A stretch of DNA of 39,145 bases from Planctomycetota bacterium (GTDB lineage: Bacteria > Planctomycetota > Phycisphaerae > Phycisphaerales > UBA1924). The number at the start of each line of letters is the position of its first letter. Position 1 is the first letter of the stretch. The notes under the pieces are model-generated. The model was given only the letters and a program-made list of their open reading frames with translations. It searched no databases and was not told the DNA's origin. Both the position numbers and the translations under genes were made by a program. The stretch covers positions 1 through 39,145 of the forward strand of contig JAFEBN010000010.1 of the NCBI GenBank assembly GCA_018242645.1, given 5' to 3'. Shown one piece after another: positions 33,800 through 39,145 of the stretch.

Positions 33800-34552
33800 T
33801 CATGAACCCGCTGCAGTTCTGAGACCGTCGCGGATCGCCCGCAGTTCCGCGAGATGTTCGCCGCTCCACGCGATCGAACCGGGTGCGGCATGGTCCGCCT
33901 CGTCTCCGAGACCGGTGGTGCGCGACGCGCGAACGCGCTCCATGATCAGTTCACGCACCTCCGCGGCGTTCTCCAGCCCGAACAGGAACGCGACGTTCGA
34001 GCCCGAAGATACAGGGCCGTGCTGCGTGTGCGTCACGCCGCCGCCGGCGGTCTCGATCTTGAGGTTGGAGAACCCGAACCATCGCTCGATCGGCCCCTGG
34101 GTGATTTCCACGTTCTGAACGTTCTCGAACGTGAATGTTGTCTCCCGAATAGTCCAGATGCCGTTTCGGAGCCGGATCGAACGGGGCGAGATCACGTACC
34201 ACGTCGTGTCGTAGCGAAGATGGATACCGACGAACACGATCAAATCCGGACCTATCGCGAGGACGAATACGGGCAGGGATAGCAGCGCCCCGAGAACCGG
34301 GTTGACGATGCAAACGATCAACCAGAGGCCGATCAAGACGCCGTCGAAAACGGTGAGACCGAGCCAGAACCAGAACCGCAGATAGTCAAGCCAGGCCCGC
34401 CCGGGCCGGATCGAGAGCGGCTCGACGCCGTCGAGTTTGGGCAGCGTCGGCGCCTGCCGCGGCACCATCAGCCACGAAGCCAGCACACCCCAGACGCCCT
34501 CGTACACCCACGCGGCGCCGCGATCCACCACCGTGCCCGTTGCCCCGGTCAC
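33800..34552 (-). CDS. Membrane protein with bacterial PH domain (distal of pair)
   Basis: The 250-aa protein has two to three membrane helices (LRFWFWLGLTVFDGVLIGLW, then IVCIVNPVLGALLSLPVFVL) followed by a bacterial PH-like domain of the YdbS/YdbT (bPH_2) kind: YDTTWYVISPRSIRLRNG, TIRETTFTFENVQNVEITQG, WFGFSNLKIETAGGG. The C-terminus is a polar helix (EHLAELRAIRDGLR). The role in bacteria is unsettled; membrane organisation is the usual guess. Its GTG start overlaps the stop of its paralogue by GTGA, so the pair is co-translated. Confidence 0.78.
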   Translation of the reverse strand: MTGATGTVVDRGAAWVYEGVWGVLASWLMVPRQAPTLPKLDGVEPLSIRPGRAWLDYLRFWFWLGLTVFDGVLIGLWLIVCIVNPVLGALLSLPVFVLAIGPDLIVFVGIHLRYDTTWYVISPRSIRLRNGIWTIRETTFTFENVQNVEITQGPIERWFGFSNLKIETAGGGVTHTQHGPVSSGSNVAFLFGLENAAEVRELIMERVRASRTTGLGDEADHAAPGSIAWSGEHLAELRAIRDGLRTAAGS

Positions 34553-35070
34553 GGCTGTTGGCTCCCGAGTCGCTGGTTCAAACGCTCCACCGATCCCCGG
34601 ATCTCGCGCAACAAGTTGAGGGCTTCGTCCTGCGGCGGGTCCGCGGGTTGAACCTGCCCCTTGGCCCCGCGCATCCTGGCGTACAGGAAGTCGCGAAGAC
34701 CTTCGGCTTCACGAATGCCCTCGATGCTCATCTGGGGCCCCGTGCCGCCCGCGGCCGTCTGGATGTCCACCCGCGACAGTCCGAGCCATCGGTGCAGGAT
34801 GTTCCGGGTGACGTGGATGTCCTGGATCCGGCGGTAGGTCAGAGTGATTTCTTTCCGGAAGAGGATGCCCCACGCCATCCAGACGCCGTCTTCATCGAAG
34901 CGGTAGCGGAGTGTTTCGTAGCGGATGAAGGAGATCAGAAAGACGATCGGGAAGCCGAACAGAGTCAGCAGCGACACGACGAAGTAGTACTTCAGAAGTG
35001 CGGGGTCCGGCCGGGTGATTGCCTGCGCGTCGGAACCCTGTGTGCTCGGATTGGGGATGCTGTCCGCCAC
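34549..35070 (-). CDS. Membrane protein with bacterial PH domain (proximal of pair)
   Basis: The 173-aa protein has an early membrane hairpin (YYFVVSLLTLFGFPIVFLIS) and one PH-like unit: YETLRYRFDEDGVWMAWG, ITLTYRRIQDIHVTRNILHR, WLGLSRVDIQTAAGG. It is paralogous in plan to the downstream gene and also ends in a polar helix (LNLLREIRGSVERLNQRL), so the two may form a hetero-oligomer. GTG at 35070 lacks a clear ribosome-binding site, but no later start leaves the membrane part intact. It is divergent from the second ECF sigma gene. Confidence 0.78.
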   Translation of the reverse strand: MADSIPNPSTQGSDAQAITRPDPALLKYYFVVSLLTLFGFPIVFLISFIRYETLRYRFDEDGVWMAWGILFRKEITLTYRRIQDIHVTRNILHRWLGLSRVDIQTAAGGTGPQMSIEGIREAEGLRDFLYARMRGAKGQVQPADPPQDEALNLLREIRGSVERLNQRLGSQQP

Positions 35071-35309
35071 GGCGGAGGATTCTTGGGTATCGGGCCTTGG
35101 GAATACCGGTGCGTCTGGGCAATTTCACGGATCATGGTGCCCCGGGACCGAAAACGGGAGATGATGGCGTCTTCTTTCCGCAAGAATTGCGTCTGTCCGG
35201 GACATGGGAGGGTGGAGGAAGAGAGCTTGCCGGGCTCACCGTCCGGCGGGGAACAAGGTCTGAACGGGCTGAGTTTGAGATTTCCGGTTCTACGCTTCGC
35301 CGTTTCGAT

Positions 35310-35957
35310 ATGAACCTCGAAGCGAGTAGTTCGCCGTCCGGATCTCCGGGGGATAAACCCGCGGCGGGTTCTGCGCCGTCTGGTTCAAACCCGCGCCTGT
35401 CCGAAGCGGAATTCGCAAAGCTGGTCAGCCGCGCGAGGCCCGCTCTGGTGATTGTGGCGGCGGCGGTTCTGGGGGACCGTGTGGAAGCAGACGACGTCGT
35501 TCAGGAAGCATCCGTCATTGGTCTCTCAACGCTGGATCGATTTACACCGGGCACTTCTTTCGAGGGTTGGATGGCCCAGATCGTTCGGAACGTCGCGCGA
35601 AACGCGCTCCGCAAGCGAACCCGCAATCCGGCGCGGGGGACGGGCAACGACGCACTGTCATTTCAGGCGGCACCTGTTTCGGTGTCGGCCACGAGCCCCG
35701 CGATCAGTTCGGACGGTCGGGCTCCGAATCCCTCCCACTTCGACGCGGAAGTCCAGCGCGCGCTGCAGTCGCTGGACGAGACCAGCCGCGTGTGCCTGCT
35801 GCTCCGGACGGTTGGCGAGATGAGCTACGCCCAGATCGCGGCGATCACGGAACTGAACGAGAACACGGCGATGAGCCATGTGTTCCGCTCGCGCCGCGCG
35901 ATGCGGGAGTTCCTGGGCTCGAAGAACGGGCAGCCCGGCCGGGGAGGCGAGGCGTGA
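35310..35957 (+). CDS. ECF-type RNA polymerase sigma factor (second)
   Basis: The 215-aa protein has a Ser/Gly/Pro-rich leader (about 30 residues), sigma region 2 (VIVAAAVLGDRVEADDVVQE, then TLDRFTPGTSFEGWMAQIVR), a Ser/Ala linker, and region 4 (LDETSRVCLLLRTVGEMSYA; helix-turn-helix IAAITELNENTAMSHVFRSR). It is an ECF sigma factor with a longer-than-usual linker between regions 2 and 4. The ATG at 35310 has no good Shine-Dalgarno; the frame upstream to 35019 is shadow. It shares a GTGA junction with its downstream partner. Confidence 0.9.
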   Translation: MNLEASSSPSGSPGDKPAAGSAPSGSNPRLSEAEFAKLVSRARPALVIVAAAVLGDRVEADDVVQEASVIGLSTLDRFTPGTSFEGWMAQIVRNVARNALRKRTRNPARGTGNDALSFQAAPVSVSATSPAISSDGRAPNPSHFDAEVQRALQSLDETSRVCLLLRTVGEMSYAQIAAITELNENTAMSHVFRSRRAMREFLGSKNGQPGRGGEA

Positions 35958-36718
35958 ACAACCTGCCTTCCAATCTCCCGTTCGACCCGGACATGCTCGA
36001 CCGCTATCTCGACGGCGCGATGAACACTGTCGAGGCCGCGGCGTTCGAGCAGCAGATCGCCCGGTCGCCGGAGATGCTGGCGCAGGTCCGTCTGCAACGC
36101 GAGGTGGATGGGTCCCTGCGGGATTCGTTCAATGTTCCCGCGACGGGCGGCTTGATGACCGAGTCGGAGCAGCGGGCGTTTGCGCCGAAGAAAGAGCGGA
36201 GGGGCTGGAGCCGCGAGACGAAAATGTTTGCATCTCTGGCGGCGCTGCTCATCATCGCGGTGAGCATCCAGGCGTATATCTGGGTGAGCTCTCCGGGATC
36301 GGCACCCGAGCGTCCATCGCTGGCTCAGGCGTATTACCAACTGGTGAATCACGGTTTCCGGCCCAGCGAGGAGTGCACGACTCCCGAAAAGTTCGCGATA
36401 TGGACGAATCAGCGGTACCAGGTGCCGCTGGCGCTGAAGGAAAACCGTCCCGAGGTACAACTGGTCGGATGGAGCTACTCAAGCGCCATCTCGAACTACA
36501 CAGGGTTGCTGCTCGCAAAGGTGGACGGCAAACCCGTTGTCGTGGCACTCGACACCATCGATCGGCAGAATAACTGGGGGGTTCCGTGCCGACGACAGCC
36601 CAAAGACGAGACGGGCGTCAACTTCTTCTCCGCGGAGCTGGACGGCCTGATCCTGTACGAAATCACCCCCTTTGACCGGCCTCGGATCATCGACAACCTC
36701 GCTGTGCTGAAGCGTTAG
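35954..36718 (+). CDS. Probable anti-sigma factor, single-TM
   Basis: The 254-aa protein begins at GTG 35954, overlapping the sigma stop by GTGA, with GGGGAGGCGAGG upstream. The N-terminal part (PDMLDRYLDGAMNTVEAAAF, E-R-S-P-E-M-type helix) resembles cytoplasmic anti-sigma domains, followed by one membrane helix (MFASLAALLIIAVSIQAYIWV, about 96-116) and an outer domain of about 135 residues with two Cys. No zinc (HxxxCxxC) motif is seen. It would hold the sigma factor until an envelope signal reaches the outer domain. The role is inferred from gene order and layout. Confidence 0.72.
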   Translation: MNNLPSNLPFDPDMLDRYLDGAMNTVEAAAFEQQIARSPEMLAQVRLQREVDGSLRDSFNVPATGGLMTESEQRAFAPKKERRGWSRETKMFASLAALLIIAVSIQAYIWVSSPGSAPERPSLAQAYYQLVNHGFRPSEECTTPEKFAIWTNQRYQVPLALKENRPEVQLVGWSYSSAISNYTGLLLAKVDGKPVVVALDTIDRQNNWGVPCRRQPKDETGVNFFSAELDGLILYEITPFDRPRIIDNLAVLKR

Positions 36719-36839
36719 TCGAGAACGTCGCCGCGATTCCGAACGTTTCTGCAAGCAACGCCCGCCTTGGCAACATCTGAGCGGGGTGAGCGGGCTGATT
36801 CTCCGCGCCGATTCGTCCAAACAAACCCTTTTCCTCACA

Positions 36840-36875
36840 GCGGGCCCCGCGCCGTTGCGGGCCCGCTTCGTTTTT
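36840..36875 (+). terminator. Terminator after the sigma/anti-sigma pair
   Basis: A perfect 8-bp stem GCGGGCCC/GGGCCCGC (36840-36847 and 36859-36866) has an 11-base loop and then TTCGTTTTT. It lies about 120 bases past the anti-sigma stop. Confidence 0.75.
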
Positions 36876-36948
36876 GGCTTCGAGCGCCCCCACTCAACCG
36901 GCGCGGGATTTGTGGCCGGGCCGTCCGGCGGCTCAACTTCGCACGACT

Positions 36949-36975
36949 AAAAAAGCACCGGGCTCGGAGCCCGGT
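36949..36975 (-). terminator. Terminator after prkA
   Basis: A perfect 8-bp stem ACCGGGCT/AGCCCGGT (36957-36964 and 36968-36975) has a 3-base loop. On the minus strand it is followed by TTTTTT (36949-36954). It lies 29 bases from the prkA stop and is convergent with the previous terminator. Confidence 0.85.
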
Positions 36976-37003
36976 CCTTCTTCGATGTGAGGCGAGGGGG
37001 TGC

Positions 37004-39145
37004 CTAGCGCTGCTTGCTATCCCCTCGAGCGAAGATGCTGGCGACGTAGTTCAGGACGTCGGTTGCGCTCGTTTCGTTGTAGCCGAAGTGCTTGATGAGG
37101 CGCTGCTTGACGATGTCGATCTTCTGCTGGGTCTCGTCGTCGACGACGCTGCTGACGAGGTTTTTGAGCTTGATGGTGTCGCGCTGATCCTCGAACAGTT
37201 TCAGCTCCAGGGCCCGGTAGAGCCGGGCGTTGGTGTTGTACTCGAACTTCTTGCCGTCGAGGGCGAGGGCGCCGATGTAGTTCATGATCTCCTGACGGAA
37301 ATCGTCCTTGCGGCTGTCGGGGATGTCGATCTTCTCCTCGATCGACCGCATGAGGCGTTCATCGGGTTCCTCGTCGCGACCGGTGTAGCGGTTCTTGACG
37401 CGTTCCTTCTGCGTGTAGGCCCGGACGTTTTCGATGTAGTTGACGCACAAGCGGCGGATCGCGTCCTCGTCGGCGCTGATCGCCCGCTGCACTTCGCCCT
37501 TGATGATGTCTTCGTACTCCTCCTTCACGACGGCGAGGAGCTCGCGGAAGCGCTTCTTGGTGTTCTCGTCGTTGAGCAGCGAGTGGTGCGAGAGCCCGCT
37601 CTCGATCTCGTTGATCACCATGAACGGATTGATGCAGCGTTCCTCGATCGCCTGGCGGCCGACGAGGGCGTTGGAGATCTTGTCCTGGATGTACCGGGGC
37701 GAGATGCCGTTCATGCCCTCGCGGATGGCTTCTTCCTTGAGTTCGCGCACCGAATCCTCGGTGTAGCCGGGGATGCTCTTGCCGTTGTAGAGCTTGAGCT
37801 TCTGCATCAGCGTGAGGCCGGCCTTCTTGGGCTCTTCCAGGCGCGTGAGCACCGCCCACATGGCGGCGACCTCGAGGGTGTGCGGGGCGATGTGGATGTT
37901 CTTGATGCGATCGGGCCCGAAGTCTTTCTGGTAGATCCGCACCTCGTCGTCGAGCCGGATGTTGTACGGCACGTCGATCTTGATAGTGCGATCGCGGAAA
38001 GCCTCCATCATCTCGTTGCTTTGCAGCCGCTTGTATTCGGGCTCATTGGTGTGCCCGAGGATGACCTCGTCGATGTGGGTCTGCGCGAACTTCTTGGGCT
38101 TGATGGTGTGTTCCTGGGACGCGCCGAGCAGGTCGTAGAGGAACGCCACATCGAGCTTGAGAACCTCGATGAACTCGCAGATGCCGCGGTTGGCGATGTT
38201 CAATTCACCATCGAAGTTGAACGCGCGGGGGTCGCTGTCGCTGCCGTACACGGCGATCTTGCGGTAGTTGATGTCGCCCGTGAGTTCGGTGCTGTCCTGG
38301 TTCTTTTCGTCCTTGGGCTGGAAGGTTCCGATGCCGACGCGGTCCTTTTCGCTCAGCACGATGCGGCGGACCTTCACGTGCTCCATCACGCGCTTCCAGT
38401 CGCCCTTGTAGAAGGTCATCAGGTCTTCGAAGATCTTGCGGCAGAACGGATCGGGATCGCCATGGATGCGGATCTTGCCGTTGTGGTGCTGGGGGCGGAA
38501 CCGCTCGTTGATCCGGGCGAGCAGCACGTCGCGCGCCTCGCGGGGCACGAGGATCAGCGGGTCCTCGTGCATCGGGCAGGCGAACTCGTGGGTGCGGATG
38601 GCATCGGCACCGGTCGGCGCCTGCTTGACTTCGCAATGCTCGTCGAGCAGCCAGCTGAACGAATAGACGGCGCCTTCCGACGTGCGGCTGTACGACTCGA
38701 TTCCCTTCTTCAGCAGGCGGGCGATCGTCGATTTCGACGAGCCGACGGGGCCGTGCAGCAGCAGGATGCGTTTGTCGGTGCCGTAGCCCTCCGCGGCCGA
38801 GCGGAGGAAATCGACGAGCTGCATGAGCGCGAAATCCAGGCCGAAGATCGCGTCGGTACCGCCACCGAACGGGTCGGAGAAGAAGTGGTAGCGGGTCACA
38901 TCCTTCTTGAAGACGCGGTACTTTTCGCTGCCGCAGGAGAGGACGGCGTCGTAGAGGCGCTGGTAGGCGTTGCGGCAGACCGCGGGATTCTGCGAGACGA
39001 TGTCGAGGTATTCCCAAAAGGTTCCGGTCCAGTGATGGTCCTGGAATCGCTTGCGGTCGAGGCGAGAATCGATGAGACCGGCGAGGTCCGAAGCGGTGAT
39101 CGCGGAAGCGGGCGCCCCTGCGCCGGCGCCGCCAACGGAGGCCGA
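37004..39145 (-). CDS. prkA: Serine protein kinase PrkA, 5' end beyond window
   Basis: PrkA is a serine kinase/AAA-type ATPase linked to stress and stationary phase. The visible 713 codons hold [40 protein letters not shown], the P-loop [17 protein letters not shown] and VFKKDV-type family text, then the long PrkA core to a C-terminal [21 protein letters not shown] Val (GTG) at 38899 is internal, not the start: the frame stays open to the window edge, with an Ala/Gly-rich leader. The usual partners yeaH (DUF444) and spoVR are not downstream; a terminator follows the stop. Confidence 0.93.
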   Translation of the reverse strand, partial: SASVGGAGAGAPASAITASDLAGLIDSRLDRKRFQDHHWTGTFWEYLDIVSQNPAVCRNAYQRLYDAVLSCGSEKYRVFKKDVTRYHFFSDPFGGGTDAIFGLDFALMQLVDFLRSAAEGYGTDKRILLLHGPVGSSKSTIARLLKKGIESYSRTSEGAVYSFSWLLDEHCEVKQAPTGADAIRTHEFACPMHEDPLILVPREARDVLLARINERFRPQHHNGKIRIHGDPDPFCRKIFEDLMTFYKGDWKRVMEHVKVRRIVLSEKDRVGIGTFQPKDEKNQDSTELTGDINYRKIAVYGSDSDPRAFNFDGELNIANRGICEFIEVLKLDVAFLYDLLGASQEHTIKPKKFAQTHIDEVILGHTNEPEYKRLQSNEMMEAFRDRTIKIDVPYNIRLDDEVRIYQKDFGPDRIKNIHIAPHTLEVAAMWAVLTRLEEPKKAGLTLMQKLKLYNGKSIPGYTEDSVRELKEEAIREGMNGISPRYIQDKISNALVGRQAIEERCINPFMVINEIESGLSHHSLLNDENTKKRFRELLAVVKEEYEDIIKGEVQRAISADEDAIRRLCVNYIENVRAYTQKERVKNRYTGRDEEPDERLMRSIEEKIDIPDSRKDDFRQEIMNYIGALALDGKKFEYNTNARLYRALELKLFEDQRDTIKLKNLVSSVVDDETQQKIDIVKQRLIKHFGYNETSATDVLNYVASIFARGDSKQR

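Noticed and set aside
38899..38899. prkA starting at the GTG ending at 38899
   Set aside because: The codons upstream encode conserved PrkA text ([20 protein letters not shown]) in the same frame up to the window edge.
1..39145. CRISPR array, insertion sequence, prophage, toxin-antitoxin or restriction system
   Set aside because: No regular spacer repeats, transposase, integrase, phage structural, methylase or nuclease genes were found on either strand.

Overview
This is a GC-rich, gene-dense bacterial chromosome segment. It most likely comes from a planctomycete of the Phycisphaerae type. Three things point there: two secreted proteins end in paired Asp-rich dockerin/EF-hand-like repeats (D-x-N-x-D-x-x-x-D-D-x-D-F) closing in a short Cys-Pro tail, a style common in that group; outer-membrane biogenesis genes (BamD-like, LptE-like) are present; and several small ECF sigma operons occur. 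This is inference from family style, because the window has no rRNA or other phylogenetic marker. I found no tRNA, CRISPR array, insertion sequence, prophage or att site, so it reads as a core-type region with lineage-specific genes mixed in.

Layout. 1-3.3 kb: the edge of a secreted protein, a small hypothetical protein, plsY (phospholipid synthesis), divergent Bax-inhibitor/YccA membrane protein and a lipoprotein with a cysteine-peptidase-like triad. 3.5-7.9 kb (minus): a GH15 glucan hydrolase, an isolated FliN/SpoA protein, and the fatty-acid pair acpP-fabF. 8.3-9.5 kb (plus): DUF1444 protein and a small lipoprotein. 9.6-11.5 kb (minus): a three-gene unit of exported protein, ECF sigma factor and TM protein with overlapping stops and starts. 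11.6-18.1 kb (minus): an envelope block glmS-pilZ-bamD-lptE-ftsH closed by a strong terminator. 18.3-23.2 kb: a membrane protein, an entericidin-like 56-aa lipopeptide, a secreted peptidyl-arginine/agmatine-deiminase-like enzyme, a CPA2 antiporter and a LamG protein. 23.3-26.3 kb: two convergent STAS-domain membrane proteins (DUF1275-STAS and SulP) whose stop codons overlap in one CTAG. 26.5-30.1 kb: carB. 30.1-33.8 kb: PPK2, a small hypothetical, a GNAT, a MarR-GNAT fusion with a readable promoter/operator, and a DUF899 thioredoxin-like protein. 33.8-36.9 kb: a tandem PH-domain pair and a second ECF sigma/anti-sigma pair. 37-39.1 kb: PrkA, cut by the window end.

How the genes work together: much of the window serves the envelope. 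GlmS supplies glucosamine-6-phosphate for LPS and peptidoglycan; LptE and BamD place LPS and barrel proteins in the outer membrane; FtsH polices inner-membrane proteins; PlsY, AcpP and FabF feed phospholipid and lipid-A acyl chains. Two ECF sigma operons, PrkA, PPK2 and the MarR-GNAT regulator suggest stress and nutrient signalling. I see no clear undescribed multi-gene defence or mobile system. The best leads are the convergent STAS pair, the exported-protein/sigma/TM operon, the MarR-GNAT control region, and a small repeat insertion inside carB.
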